A stretch of 64,000 bases of DNA from Salinivirga sp035268865 (GTDB lineage: Bacteria > Bacteroidota > Bacteroidia > Bacteroidales > Salinivirgaceae), in NCBI RefSeq assembly GCF_035268865.1, contig NZ_DATFKB010000024.1, forward strand, positions 26,745-90,744, in the 5' to 3' direction. The notes under the pieces are model-generated. The model saw only the letters and a list, made by a program, of their open reading frames with translations, had not been told where the DNA came from and ran no database searches. The position numbers and the translations under genes are program-made. The first letter of the stretch is position 1. Each line of letters begins with the position of its first letter. This document shows, one piece after another, positions 1 to 10,274 of this stretch.

Positions 1-997
1 TTTCTCCTGGTTTTGCATTTTTTAGCTCGCGCCTTGCTTTTGTAACGATGTTCGATGCACGGGTGGCATTCTGGTAAAACCAGGCAATAAGGGATTCAAG
101 CAATACCAACTGGCTTTTGGTGCGTCGTTCAAGGTTGTGGTTGGTCGTTTTGCCGTTTTTACCCTCTATGATCATGGGAAAGCTGTGCATAATACCAAAA
201 CTTTGTCGTCCATCATCAATGTGGGTTGTGCTGTGGCGCAAACGCCCACCTTCGCTGTGAATTTGGCCCAGTGTGTATTCAAAAAAGCTGTATCCGGCAT
301 CTTCTACCGCATTTTTAGCGTAAGGGAGTACCTCATCATAAAACAGATCGAACAACGAATGATTTATATTAGGATTGGTAGGGCCGCCAAGCTGTACGTC
401 GAAATTTTTAATGTAGCCAAATTCTTCCCACGACGACCGGTATGGGTAATACTCGTGCACATCAATGGTGATTTCAGGTTTGTATTTATGAAATACCTTA
501 TGTACTATACGGTTCGCTTTTGTGGCCAGTACAAGATGATCGCGGTTAAGGTCGAAATCACCGGCTGTGCGCCGTTCGTCATGATCGTTTCCCCAGGGGT
601 TTACCTGTGGCATAATCAGAAGGTTTATGCTATCGAGTACGGCCATGTATTTTTTATTGGCAAAACCGGCGATTAGTGCCAGTGCAGCCTCTTTACCCGA
701 TGGTTCATTGCCATGTTGCTGTGCAATGATGAATACGGTTGGCTTGTATTGTTTCGTTTGCTTTTGAATTTTTACTAAAGGAATTGCCATTGCTGAACTG
801 GTGTGTCCGGCATTTTTTACTGTAATATAGCCTGAAGCAGTGTCGACCTTTTGCAAAAAAGTCATTAGTGCTTTATGGGTTGTAACTTTTGAGAAATTGT
901 TTTGCTGAATGGGATAAGTTATCGATTGCTTACCTGTTTTATCGCACCCCCAAAAAAGTAATGTTGCCGCAATAATAGGGAAAAGAAGCGTTTTCAT
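1..997 (-). CDS. M14-family zinc carboxypeptidase, lipoprotein-like (3' end outside window)
   Basis: About 332 residues are visible; the C-terminus runs off the left edge. The N-terminus is a short hydrophobic segment ending in FWGC (Cys18), which suggests a lipoprotein or a simple signal peptide. An HGNE motif (His95, Glu98) and DVHEY (His181) fit the HxxE...H zinc site of M14 metallocarboxypeptidases. DLNRDH near residue 150 matches the substrate-binding Asn-Arg region, and FPMIIEGKNG probably holds the catalytic Glu. It should cleave C-terminal residues from peptides outside the cytoplasm. The start ATG (997-995) lies 4 bp after the stop of the upstream sensor gene, so the two are probably cotranscribed. 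Specificity cannot be told from sequence. Confidence 0.8.
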   Translation of the reverse strand, partial: MKTLLFPIIAATLLFWGCDKTGKQSITYPIQQNNFSKVTTHKALMTFLQKVDTASGYITVKNAGHTSSAMAIPLVKIQKQTKQYKPTVFIIAQQHGNEPSGKEAALALIAGFANKKYMAVLDSINLLIMPQVNPWGNDHDERRTAGDFDLNRDHLVLATKANRIVHKVFHKYKPEITIDVHEYYPYRSSWEEFGYIKNFDVQLGGPTNPNINHSLFDLFYDEVLPYAKNAVEDAGYSFFEYTLGQIHSEGGRLRHSTTHIDDGRQSFGIMHSFPMIIEGKNGKTTNHNLERRTKSQLVLLESLIAWFYQNATRASNIVTKARRELKNAKPGE

Positions 998-1001
998 AAT
1001 G

Positions 1002-3968
1002 TTATAGTCCTTTAGATTTGAACAGCTCTACATATTCCTGATCTTCGGTAGCAAAATGATTTTCGATCCATGCTTTAAGGAAGCGCATTACATCGTCGTA
1101 GAATTTTATGCGGCCTGCCTGGTATTTTTTACGAAAACCATCAATATGATCGATAAATGCCTTGTGGCTGGCTTTGTGTGATTCGGTATTTTCAAATTTA
1201 TATTCTTCGAAATATCGCTCTTCGTTGCTGAAATGCCATGCTGTGAAGTCCACCAGCATTTTAAGGGTTTCTTTGATTTCTTTTTTGGGTTTGTCGGTGC
1301 GCAACCCAATATACACTTCATTTATGAGCTCTACTATTCTGTGATGCTGATCGTTTAGTTCGCCAATGGCATTTTCCATTTCGGGCACGAAAGCAATCAG
1401 AGGTTCTCCGGCCGGTGGCAATACTACCTGCGGCGCATCCTGATCCAGTTTAGCCTCAGGGTCGCCTGCTTTTACGTTGCGTTGGGGGGTGTGCTTAAGC
1501 TCCTCGGCCAGTCTTTGGCTGTTTTTTCTTTCTTCTTCGAGTTGCTTCTCAATGGTATTTTTTTGCAGCTCCAGTGTTTCTATTTTTTCATCTTTTGCTG
1601 AAAGTGCTGCTTTTTGCTTTTCAATTTTAGCTTGTGCATTTTTCAGTTCAGTGATATCCACAGCAATTTTCACCACCTTATAGGGTATATCATCTTTATC
1701 GAGTACCGGTGTGTATGTTTCGTAAAGGTATAGCTCACGCTCATTATATTCAATCCGCGTTTCTTCGGTCCGGGTATGGCCGTGGCGCAGATCTTCCCAG
1801 AACTGGGAATAATTCTGCTTGTTTAATCCGCTCATTTTAAGGCCGTCGCGGTGATTCATGCCAATAATTTGTTCTTTGGCCAGTCCAACAAGAGTCGCAA
1901 AGCGTTCGTTTACTTCGGTAATAATTCCATGCATATCGTATTCCACCATGTAATTGGCCACGCTTAGCGCTTCAATCAGGTTGCGTAGTTCAAATTCCCT
2001 GCGCGAAGCCTCTTCCTGTGTGGTTTGGAGTTCTTCGAGGTTCTGGCGCATCTCTTCTTCCTGTGAGCCCAGCTCTTCTTGCTGATGTTGCGATTCTTTC
2101 AGCAACTCCTGTGTACGCTCCGATACTTTGACGTTGGCAATTGTAGAGGCTACACTTTCACCTATTTTCTCTACAAATTCAATTTCAAAAGCTTCGAGTT
2201 GCCTGAAAGATGCCAGTTCCATAATGGCGTATACCTTGTCATTAAGTACAGCCGGTACAATGAGTAAAGTGTTTGGTCGTGCTTCGCCCATGCCTGAAGT
2301 AATTTTTATGAAGTCTTCCGGCACTTCCTTCAGGTATATGGTTTTGCCTTCGTGCGCACATCTGCCTATTATGTCTTCTCCGATTTTAAACCGTGTTTTA
2401 TTGAATTGTCTGCGATTAAATGCTATGGTGCTTTTTGCCTCGTAATATGTTGTTTTTTCCTCTTCTTCGATCACAAAAAGGGCGCCCTGGTTTACCTCAA
2501 GGTAGTTGATGAGGTTGCGCATGAGCTCAAATGACAATTTTTTGATGTTGTCATTGTTTTGACGCAATATATCGGCAAATTTTGCAATTCCTTCGTTGGT
2601 CCATCGGTGTTTTTTGTCTTCTTCTTTTCGTTTCTCCTCTTCCTGTCTTGCTTTTTTTAGGTTATCGCGCATTTGCATGAGCGATTTTCCCAGTTTATCT
2701 TCATCGCTGAGTAAATCCAGTTTTTCGTCTAGCTCGCCGTCGCCAATACGGGAGGCAAAATGTGTTTTTTGCGTATAACCATCGATGTATTTGTTCAGTG
2801 CAATGGCCATGTCATTTATTTCATCACCGGTACTGATATTGAGTTTTTGCTTTGTCGATACATCGCCCTGCGAAATTTTATCCATCACATGTGTGAGTTT
2901 TTTTATGGGCCTGGTTATTTTTCTTGCAAGCATGGTGATTATGATGGCAAGAAAAATGAGGCCGGCAAGCGCAACCAGTAGGGCATTGTAGATGGTAGAT
3001 AATGCATTCTCGGTTATATGGCTTTCCGGAAGGGCCATGTTTACGTACCAGCTGGTGCTGGTACCGGTAATTTTTACGGGTGCGGCTGTAATGTAATATT
3101 TTTGATTGTCGTAATTCGTATAATATGAATAAGTTTCACCGGAGTTTATTAATGCGTTCAGATCAAGTGAGTCATTGGAGATAAATCCAATATCATTTAA
3201 ATTTTTCCCAATTGCGTTTTCTTCCGGGAAGCTCACAATTTGTCCGTGGTGCGAGAGCAAAAATGCGAAACTACCCTCAATGGGCTGGTATTGGTTTATT
3301 TGTTCGCTTATGGTAATCAGCGGTACATCAATACCCACCACCCCAAGAAAATTATCGTTTTCTATTACCGGACTTACAATATTGGTTTCGAGTATTTCAT
3401 CTGATTTATTTCCGGAATAGGAATAATAATAAGGGTCCACAACGGTGATTTGCATTCGTTGCTTAACTAGCGAATATACATTACCCGAGAGCACTGCTTC
3501 CGGATCCTGTTCTACGTAGCGGCTTAGTACAATTTCATCATCCTGCCGGTAATATACATATCTGAAATTACCTAAAATCGTGCTGCCCACCTTGTTTTTG
3601 TATTGTTGTTTTAAGGTGTCGAGTGCATCAGGTTCAAGAATTGACCATACCGATAAAAACTTAGGGTTATCCCTGAGTGTGGTTTTGAGATAGTTACTCA
3701 AAATTTCGCGACGTCGATTATGGGGGAGGAATGTATAACCTTCAAAAACTGATTGTAAAAATAGCGCTGCATCGGCATAATAGTTCAGTTCATCGCTTGC
3801 CCGGTTGGCATATTCACGGGCATAGGTATCGGCAAGGTCTCTTGAAACCGAAAGCATTTTTTCTTTCGACTGCCAGCCGGTGTAACCGAGGCTTATGATG
3901 AAAATCAGTGCAACTGACGATAATATGTAAATCTGAATTTTTTGCTGTATTCCTAATTTTCTTTTCAT
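1002..3968 (-). CDS. Cache-HAMP-GAF-PAS membrane sensor with C-terminal hemerythrin domain (copy 1)
   Basis: Predicted inner-membrane receptor of 988 residues. Order seen: TM1 (about 12-30), a large extracytoplasmic dCache-type domain, TM2 (about 328-348), HAMP (about 350-400), a charged helical linker, GAF (about 475-615), a coiled coil rich in EEEMRQNLEELQ, PAS (about 660-775), another long coiled coil, and a bacteriohemerythrin domain (about 865-985). The hemerythrin ligands are all present: His875, His912, Glu916, His931, His935, His971 and Asp976. No kinase, GGDEF or chemoreceptor signalling domain was seen. It should sense an external ligand, with the di-iron domain reading O2 or NO; the output is unknown. 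The ATG at 3968 was chosen because the extension to 4016 begins with TTG and puts hydrophilic residues ahead of TM1. It is a close paralogue of the next gene upstream. Confidence 0.85.
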   Translation of the reverse strand: MKRKLGIQQKIQIYILSSVALIFIISLGYTGWQSKEKMLSVSRDLADTYAREYANRASDELNYYADAALFLQSVFEGYTFLPHNRRREILSNYLKTTLRDNPKFLSVWSILEPDALDTLKQQYKNKVGSTILGNFRYVYYRQDDEIVLSRYVEQDPEAVLSGNVYSLVKQRMQITVVDPYYYSYSGNKSDEILETNIVSPVIENDNFLGVVGIDVPLITISEQINQYQPIEGSFAFLLSHHGQIVSFPEENAIGKNLNDIGFISNDSLDLNALINSGETYSYYTNYDNQKYYITAAPVKITGTSTSWYVNMALPESHITENALSTIYNALLVALAGLIFLAIIITMLARKITRPIKKLTHVMDKISQGDVSTKQKLNISTGDEINDMAIALNKYIDGYTQKTHFASRIGDGELDEKLDLLSDEDKLGKSLMQMRDNLKKARQEEEKRKEEDKKHRWTNEGIAKFADILRQNNDNIKKLSFELMRNLINYLEVNQGALFVIEEEEKTTYYEAKSTIAFNRRQFNKTRFKIGEDIIGRCAHEGKTIYLKEVPEDFIKITSGMGEARPNTLLIVPAVLNDKVYAIMELASFRQLEAFEIEFVEKIGESVASTIANVKVSERTQELLKESQHQQEELGSQEEEMRQNLEELQTTQEEASRREFELRNLIEALSVANYMVEYDMHGIITEVNERFATLVGLAKEQIIGMNHRDGLKMSGLNKQNYSQFWEDLRHGHTRTEETRIEYNERELYLYETYTPVLDKDDIPYKVVKIAVDITELKNAQAKIEKQKAALSAKDEKIETLELQKNTIEKQLEEERKNSQRLAEELKHTPQRNVKAGDPEAKLDQDAPQVVLPPAGEPLIAFVPEMENAIGELNDQHHRIVELINEVYIGLRTDKPKKEIKETLKMLVDFTAWHFSNEERYFEEYKFENTESHKASHKAFIDHIDGFRKKYQAGRIKFYDDVMRFLKAWIENHFATEDQEYVELFKSKGL

Positions 3969-4124
3969 TATGCAGCGCTGATTACTGTTTTGCTTTGTAA
4001 TTTGTGTTTCTGGCAAAACATCTGTTTAAGACTGTTAAAATTAAGCATTAATTCTTTTTTATCAATACTGCCACAAGCTTATTTCCGTTTAGCGGTTTCT
4101 ACCAGTCTCTGTTATATTTAATTT

Positions 4125-7070
4125 TTATAACCCTTTTGATTTGAAGAGATCAACGTATTTTTGATCGTCATTTGCAAAATGTGATTCAATCCAGTGTTTT
4201 ACATACAGCATAAATTCTTCGTACTTTTCTATTCTGCCTTTGTCATAGGTTTTGGAGAATTTTTGTAATTCACTGGTAAATCCGTTATGCGATTTTTTGT
4301 GTGCATCAGCTTCCTCAAAACCAAATTGTTCAAAATATCGCTCTTCATTACTAAAGTGCCATGAACTGTAATCGATCAGTGTTTTAAGCGATTCTTTTAT
4401 TTGACTACGGTTCGTTTTTGAGCGGAAAGCTTCAAAAATATCATTCACCATATCAATAATTCTATCATGTTGCTCATCTAACTCTTCTATACCAGTTCGT
4501 AAAGATTTGTTTTTATTGATAAGCGGCTTACCCGGTTCCGGCAGTTCCTTATTTTCAGTTGTTGTTTTTTTACTGGCCGATTTTTCAGGGTTGGCATTCT
4601 GAACTTCTTCCAGTTGGTTTTTTAGTTTGATATTTTCGGCTTTTTCTGTATTTACCTGCTGTTTAAGCTCCTCAATTAGCTTCGTATTTTGTTCGTGCGA
4701 TTCTGAGAGCTTTTGCAATTCTTGTTGGGCTTTTTCCAGTGCTTTTTCGTTTTGATATTGCTCTGTGATATCGATACCAATTTTGAGTACCTTATAAGGC
4801 TTGTCATCTTCGTCAAGGATTGGTGTGTATGTCTCTCTGAGATAAATGTCTTTACCGCCGTAATTGATGTGGTTTATATCAGAACGTGGAATTCCGTGGC
4901 GCAAATCTTCCCAGAATCGTTCATAGTCTTCTTTCGATTTTCCTGTCAAATCTACCCCATCGCTGTGATTCAACCCAATCATTTGTTCTTTGGTCATACC
5001 TATAAGTGCTGCAAACCTGTCGTTCGTGTCTGTGATGGTTCCATGTAAATCATATTCAACAGTGTAGGTTGACGCGCTAAGGGCATTGATGAGGCCACGG
5101 GTTTCAAATTCGCGGCGTGCAGCTTCTTCCTGCGTGGTTTGAAGCTCTTCAAGATTTTGCCGCATCTCTTCTTCCTGGGCTGAAAGCTCTTCGCGCTGGC
5201 GCTGCGATTCTTTCAGTAGTTTTTGTGTTCTCTGGTTTACTTTAACACTATTGAGTGTGGAAGCAATACTTTCGCCTATTTTTTCGACAAAGTCAATCTG
5301 GTACTGCGTCATTTCATTAAAAGATGCCATTTCTACCACACCATAAACAATGTCATTCATCATTACCGGAACAATCAATATGGAATTTGGATTGGCTGTT
5401 CCCATTCCGCTTGTTATTTCTACATAATCATCCGGTACATCAGTCATGTAAATAGTGGCTTTTTCGTGTGCACACCTACCTACGAGGTCTTCACCTGTTT
5501 TAACTTTTTTCTGCATGTACCTTCTACGGTCGTAGGCTATTGAGGAAAGTAATTCAAAATACTGGTCGTTTTCATCATGGTCATTCAGTACGAATATGGC
5601 ACCCTGATTGGCGTCCAGATAATCAACAAGATTGCTGATAATATTAAACGACAATTGCTCAAGGTTATCATTATCCTGTCGCAGTATTTCTCCAAATTTA
5701 GCCAATCCATTGGTTATCCAGCGCTGTTTTTCATCTTCGGCTTTACGTTTCTCCTCTTCTTCTCTGGCACTTTGAAGGCTTTGGCGCATTTCAATCAATG
5801 CATTGCCCAATACATCTTTTTCGCTTTTGGGCTTATAGTCAGAAGTTAAGTTTCCTTTCCCGATCTCTTCGGCAAATCTGGCAGTTTCGTTTAGGCCTTC
5901 TGTAACCATATTCAGCGAATTTGCCATATCACCAATTTCATCGTGTCGATCAATTTGTATTTTATCAATGTTGTGGATGTCGCCATCTTCAATTTTCTTG
6001 AGCATTTTGGTAGCCCGGCTAATCGGACTGGAAATACGGATGGCAATGAAATAAATGATAATTGTTAGCAATACCAGTCCGATTAAAGTAACCAAAATAC
6101 TGATCAATAGGTTATTATCAGCCTCTGCTGTAATTATGTCGACCGGGATACTTAACCCGATAGACCAGGGTGTATTGGTTTTTCCAACAATTACAGGAGC
6201 GTAAGACCGATATGTTTCCGTTTCCAGATGGTTATCTGTTTCCCTGTAAGCAATTTTTTTACCTGCTTTTATTTTCTCAGCCAGGTCGTATTTCAGATCA
6301 TGGTCGGGCATTACCTCTGTTATAGATTTTCCAATGGCAGCTGTATCGGGATGACTTATGAGTGTGCCCTCGTTCGATATTAAAAAGGCATAACTGCGTT
6401 CCATGGGGCGAATGTTACTCACAATTTCCTGGAGTGCATCCATGGTGATATCTACAGCAATAATTCCGGCATATTTTCCATCTTTTTTGATGGGTACAGA
6501 CATGCTGGTCATGAATTGCCTGGTTTCGCCCTCCTCGCTAAAAACATCCCAATAAGGCTCCCAAATCGATTCCCGGGCCTCCTCTTTAATTTTGGCATAA
6601 AGTGGTGGATCCTGGTTAATACTGCGTTTTTGGGCTGTAAATTTTATTTTTCCGTTTAATCGATAGTAGGTATTGGTATAGCGTCCGTAGGGTAGATTGT
6701 AATCATCATCAACCATATTCATTTCCCAGCTGTCCCATAATTTGTATATCTGTGGGTTTTCTTTATAAACCGGGTAATACATTTCCTGTACATAATGCTG
6801 CCAGACAGTGTCGGGCCACATTTCCCATTTGCTGAACGATTGTGCAAGCGTACGAATGACGTCCATACTCACGTTGAGCTTGTTCTCAATTTCTAGTGCA
6901 GATTGTGCTGTAATCTTATCGGCATTCTTTTTGGCACTTTTATAGGCCATACTTCTTGAAGAAAGTCCTATGTAACCAACTGCAACAATAAATATTACAA
7001 TCGTAAATGAAAGTATTAAAAACAGCATTCTGTTTTTGAGATTCATGCGCAAAGTGAAAATTGATTTCAT
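4125..7070 (-). CDS. Cache-HAMP-GAF-PAS membrane sensor with C-terminal hemerythrin domain (copy 2)
   Basis: 981 residues, with the same layout as its downstream neighbour: TM1 (about 15-35), extracytoplasmic dCache domain (36-315), TM2 (about 321-343), HAMP (about 345-395), GAF (about 465-610), coiled coil, PAS (about 655-770), a Gln/Lys-rich coiled coil, and hemerythrin (about 860-978). Iron ligands His868, His905, Glu909, His924, His928, His964 and Asp969 are all conserved. The cytoplasmic halves of the two proteins are very alike, including EEEMRQNLEELQTTQEEA, while the Cache domains differ much more. That suggests duplication followed by a change in ligand. No recognised output domain is present. 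156 bp separate it from copy 1, so copy 1 could be cotranscribed or have its own promoter. Confidence 0.85.
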   Translation of the reverse strand: MKSIFTLRMNLKNRMLFLILSFTIVIFIVAVGYIGLSSRSMAYKSAKKNADKITAQSALEIENKLNVSMDVIRTLAQSFSKWEMWPDTVWQHYVQEMYYPVYKENPQIYKLWDSWEMNMVDDDYNLPYGRYTNTYYRLNGKIKFTAQKRSINQDPPLYAKIKEEARESIWEPYWDVFSEEGETRQFMTSMSVPIKKDGKYAGIIAVDITMDALQEIVSNIRPMERSYAFLISNEGTLISHPDTAAIGKSITEVMPDHDLKYDLAEKIKAGKKIAYRETDNHLETETYRSYAPVIVGKTNTPWSIGLSIPVDIITAEADNNLLISILVTLIGLVLLTIIIYFIAIRISSPISRATKMLKKIEDGDIHNIDKIQIDRHDEIGDMANSLNMVTEGLNETARFAEEIGKGNLTSDYKPKSEKDVLGNALIEMRQSLQSAREEEEKRKAEDEKQRWITNGLAKFGEILRQDNDNLEQLSFNIISNLVDYLDANQGAIFVLNDHDENDQYFELLSSIAYDRRRYMQKKVKTGEDLVGRCAHEKATIYMTDVPDDYVEITSGMGTANPNSILIVPVMMNDIVYGVVEMASFNEMTQYQIDFVEKIGESIASTLNSVKVNQRTQKLLKESQRQREELSAQEEEMRQNLEELQTTQEEAARREFETRGLINALSASTYTVEYDLHGTITDTNDRFAALIGMTKEQMIGLNHSDGVDLTGKSKEDYERFWEDLRHGIPRSDINHINYGGKDIYLRETYTPILDEDDKPYKVLKIGIDITEQYQNEKALEKAQQELQKLSESHEQNTKLIEELKQQVNTEKAENIKLKNQLEEVQNANPEKSASKKTTTENKELPEPGKPLINKNKSLRTGIEELDEQHDRIIDMVNDIFEAFRSKTNRSQIKESLKTLIDYSSWHFSNEERYFEQFGFEEADAHKKSHNGFTSELQKFSKTYDKGRIEKYEEFMLYVKHWIESHFANDDQKYVDLFKSKGL

Positions 7071-7283
7071 TGCTCTAGATTTTCTGGTTTAAAGCGAGCC
7101 CTGGCAAAATAATTCCTTTCCGGCATATCAGTTGTGATGTTAATTTGCTTCAGTATTGTAGAATCTAAAACTGCCATGGTCTCTACAAAAATAAAAAATT
7201 AATATAAACTTAATCATTTATGAAGCTTAATAATTGCAAACTATAAAAAACAGGGAGCAGAGTGCATTAAATGGATTGGAACA

Positions 7284-7315
7284 TTTGCGCAAAATACTAT
7301 GATGTCGTAACTTTC
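7284..7315 (+). promoter_or_regulatory. Bacteroidota-type promoter of the FAD/Fe-S dehydrogenase
   Basis: TTTG at 7284-7287 is followed after 20 bp by TAACTTTC at 7308-7315, one mismatch from the TTTG-N19-21-TAnnTTTG promoter of this phylum. The predicted transcript starts near 7321, giving a leader of about 18 nt before the ATG at 7339. Confidence 0.55.
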
Positions 7316-7338
7316 GGCTCTTGTCAAAAATATATAAG

Positions 7339-10245
7339 ATGATTGAGTTAAAAAACCAACTGTCAGGTGAGTTACATACCGACTACCGCACACGATTATT
7401 ATACGCCACAGATGCTTCTGCATATCGGGAAGTGCCTCGTGCAGTAGTGTATCCGAAGAATAAATCGGACATTAAACTGGTCATAAACTGGGCTGCAGCA
7501 AATAAAAGTTCTGTAATTCCCCGCACCGCAGGAACTTCTCTGGCCGGACAGGTTGTGGGGGGTGGAGTAGTGGTTGACGTTTCCCGTTACCTTACGAATG
7601 TTATTGAACTCAATAAAACTGAGCGATGGGTGAAAGTAGAACCCGGGGTTATTTTAGATGAACTTAACATGATGCTGGAACCCGATAACCTCTTTTTTGG
7701 TCCAGAAACCAGCACCTCCTCAAGGTGTATGATGGGCGGTATGGTAGGTAATAACTCTTGTGGTTCACACTCAATTATTTACGGAACAACCAGGGACCAT
7801 ACGCTAGAAATAGAGGCCGTTTTAAGTGATGGAAGTGAAGTGGTTTTTAAAGATATTACAAAATCGGAATTTAATGCAAAGTGCAGGTTAGAATCACTGG
7901 AAGGTGATATTTACAGACATATACGCGACGAATTGTCTGATACTGATGTGCAAAAGCGAATACAAGAATATTATCCCGAACCTTCAATCTATCGGCGGAA
8001 TACCGGGTATGCAATAGATTTGCTCCTAAATACTGAAGTTTTTGGAGGGGCTCAGCTTTTTAATTGGGTTAAGGTGTTGGCAGGGTCTGAGGGTACCCTG
8101 GCATTTACAACAGCCATTAAACTGAATCTTGTTGCAACACCTCCTCCTGTAAAAGGACTTGTGTGCGCCCATTTTGAGACACTTGAGGCGGCTTTACACG
8201 CCAATTTAATTGCCCTGGAACATAAACCCGGCGCGGTGGAGCTTATGGATGATATTGTACTGGAGGCTACAAAAGATAATATTACACAGAATAAAAACCG
8301 CTTTTTTCTAAAAGGAGATCCCCAGGCCATATTAATTATTGAGTTTGCCCGCGAAACCGAAGAGGAAATCAGAAAGTTGGCCGGTGATGTGGAACAATCA
8401 ATGCGCGAAAAAGGCTATGGATATCACTTTCCGCTTGTTTTAGGAAATGATATACCTAAGGTCTGGGCTTTAAGAAAAGCCGGCCTGGGCGTTTTGTCGA
8501 ATATTCCCGGTGATGCCAAGCCTGTTACTGTGATAGAAGACACTTCTGTAGATGTGAAGGTTTTGCCCGATTATATCAGAGATTTTCGCAAGGTACTTGA
8601 TCAGCAAAACATGTCGTGTGTGTTCTATGCTCATGTGGGATCAGGAGAAATACACCTGCGGCCAGTGCTGAATTTGAAAAAAAGCGAAGATGTGGAGCGT
8701 TTTCGCACAATAGGCCTGGAAATAGCTAAACTCGTTAAAAAGTATAAAGGCTCCTTAAGTGGCGAGCACGGAGACGGTAGGCTACGCGGTGAGTTCATCC
8801 CATTGATGATCGGCGATGAAAACTATGAATTGCTCAAGCGCTTGAAAAAGACCTGGGACCCGAATGGCATATTTAACCCAGGAAAAATTACCGATACCCC
8901 TGCAATGAATGAAAGTTTGCGGTATGAACCAGATCGCGAAATCAAAGAACCAGATACTATTTTTGATTTTAGCCGTGAGGGTGGCATACTCAGGGCAGCT
9001 GAACTGTGTAACGGGTCTGGCGATTGCCGAAAAACGCATCTGAGTGGAGGGTCCATGTGCCCAAGTTACATGGCTACGTTAGATGAATCAGCCACGACAA
9101 GGGCGCGAGCCAATATTTTGCGGGAATTTTTAACACACTCGCCCAGGAAAAACCCGTTCGATCATGAGGAGATTTATGAAGTGCTTGACCTCTGCCTTTC
9201 GTGCAAGGCCTGCAAAAGCGAATGCCCCTCAAGTGTCGATATGGCTAAACTTAAAGCGGAGTTCTTACAGCATTATTACGATGCAAACGGTATTCCGCTG
9301 CGTACCAGGGCAATTGCAAATATAAGCCGCATTAATGCCATGGGTAGTTTGCTCCCGGGTATCACCAATTTCTTTCTCCAAAACAGAGTTACATCAAAAT
9401 TTATAAAACGCACGCTTGGATTTGCAGTAGATCGCAGTATTCCTGCTTTACAAAAAAGAACGCTTAGTAAAGAGGTGAAACGCTATGCGCAAAAGTTAAA
9501 TGAAGGTACAAGGGGAGCTGTTTATTTGTTTATCGATGAGTTTTCTAATTTCAACGACACACATATTGGAGTTAAAACCATCATGTTGCTTAATAAACTG
9601 GGATATCAGGTAAAGACTGTGAAACACTCCGAGAGCGGAAGGGCATTTATGTCAAAAGGTTTATTACGCAGCGCACGGAAACTTGCAGAAAGAAATGTGC
9701 GAAAATTTGCCGATATTATCTCTGCAGATTCCCCACTTATTGGTATTGAACCATCGACAATACTCTCTTTTAGAGATGAATATCCGGAGCTTGTAGGTGA
9801 GGAGTTGCGCGAAAGTGCAAAAAAAATAGCACCAAACGCCCTTATGTTTGATGAGTTTTTTGTCAGAGAATATGAAAAGGGCAACATTAAAGCTGAGTTT
9901 TTTACTGATGAGCAACTGGAGATAAAACTGCACGGGCACTGTCAGCAAAAAGCTGTGGCATCTACAAAACCGACAATGAAAATGCTGTCGCTACCTGAAA
10001 ATTACAGCGTTAGCGAAATACCTTCAGGATGTTGCGGTATGGCCGGAAGTTTTGGTTACGAAAAAGAGCATCATGAATTATCGATGAAAGTGGGTGAACT
10101 TGTATTATTCCCGGCAGTCAGAGCTGCATCAAAAGAGTCTGTTATTGCAGCTCCGGGAACCAGTTGCCGTCACCAGATAAAGGATGGTACCAAACGCGAT
10201 GCTTTACACCCCATTGAAATTATGTATTCAGCGCTAAAAAGTTAA
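7339..10245 (+). CDS. FAD-binding and 4Fe-4S 2-hydroxyacid dehydrogenase (GlcD-GlcF fusion type)
   Basis: A single 968-residue chain joins a VAO-type flavin dehydrogenase to an iron-sulfur electron-transfer unit. The N-terminal half has the FAD-binding loop (RTAGTSLAGQVVGGG, about residues 62-76) and a FAD-oxidase C-terminal domain with HVGSGEIHLRP and GEHGDGR. The C-terminal half has a Cys cluster at about 555-575, CLSCKACKSECP near 619, and CCG-domain motifs HGHCQQK (about 864) and SGCCGMAG (about 897). Relatives such as E. coli YdiJ oxidise D-2-hydroxyacids (D-2-hydroxyglutarate or D-lactate) and pass electrons to a carrier; the substrate here is not known. The ATG at 7339 is preferred to the TTG at 7321, which falls at the predicted transcription start. 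Confidence 0.9.
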   Translation: MIELKNQLSGELHTDYRTRLLYATDASAYREVPRAVVYPKNKSDIKLVINWAAANKSSVIPRTAGTSLAGQVVGGGVVVDVSRYLTNVIELNKTERWVKVEPGVILDELNMMLEPDNLFFGPETSTSSRCMMGGMVGNNSCGSHSIIYGTTRDHTLEIEAVLSDGSEVVFKDITKSEFNAKCRLESLEGDIYRHIRDELSDTDVQKRIQEYYPEPSIYRRNTGYAIDLLLNTEVFGGAQLFNWVKVLAGSEGTLAFTTAIKLNLVATPPPVKGLVCAHFETLEAALHANLIALEHKPGAVELMDDIVLEATKDNITQNKNRFFLKGDPQAILIIEFARETEEEIRKLAGDVEQSMREKGYGYHFPLVLGNDIPKVWALRKAGLGVLSNIPGDAKPVTVIEDTSVDVKVLPDYIRDFRKVLDQQNMSCVFYAHVGSGEIHLRPVLNLKKSEDVERFRTIGLEIAKLVKKYKGSLSGEHGDGRLRGEFIPLMIGDENYELLKRLKKTWDPNGIFNPGKITDTPAMNESLRYEPDREIKEPDTIFDFSREGGILRAAELCNGSGDCRKTHLSGGSMCPSYMATLDESATTRARANILREFLTHSPRKNPFDHEEIYEVLDLCLSCKACKSECPSSVDMAKLKAEFLQHYYDANGIPLRTRAIANISRINAMGSLLPGITNFFLQNRVTSKFIKRTLGFAVDRSIPALQKRTLSKEVKRYAQKLNEGTRGAVYLFIDEFSNFNDTHIGVKTIMLLNKLGYQVKTVKHSESGRAFMSKGLLRSARKLAERNVRKFADIISADSPLIGIEPSTILSFRDEYPELVGEELRESAKKIAPNALMFDEFFVREYEKGNIKAEFFTDEQLEIKLHGHCQQKAVASTKPTMKMLSLPENYSVSEIPSGCCGMAGSFGYEKEHHELSMKVGELVLFPAVRAASKESVIAAPGTSCRHQIKDGTKRDALHPIEIMYSALKS

Positions 10246-10274
10246 TTTGTTTATAACCTGATTCGTATCTGAGT

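Noticed and set aside
137..676. A 179-codon open frame on the plus strand
   Set aside because: It is opposite a well-conserved M14 peptidase with intact zinc motifs; the plus-strand translation has no recognisable features.
9196..9235. Separate ferredoxin gene within the dehydrogenase
   Set aside because: The Cys clusters are in frame with the flavin domain with no stop; the fused GlcD-GlcF type is well known.
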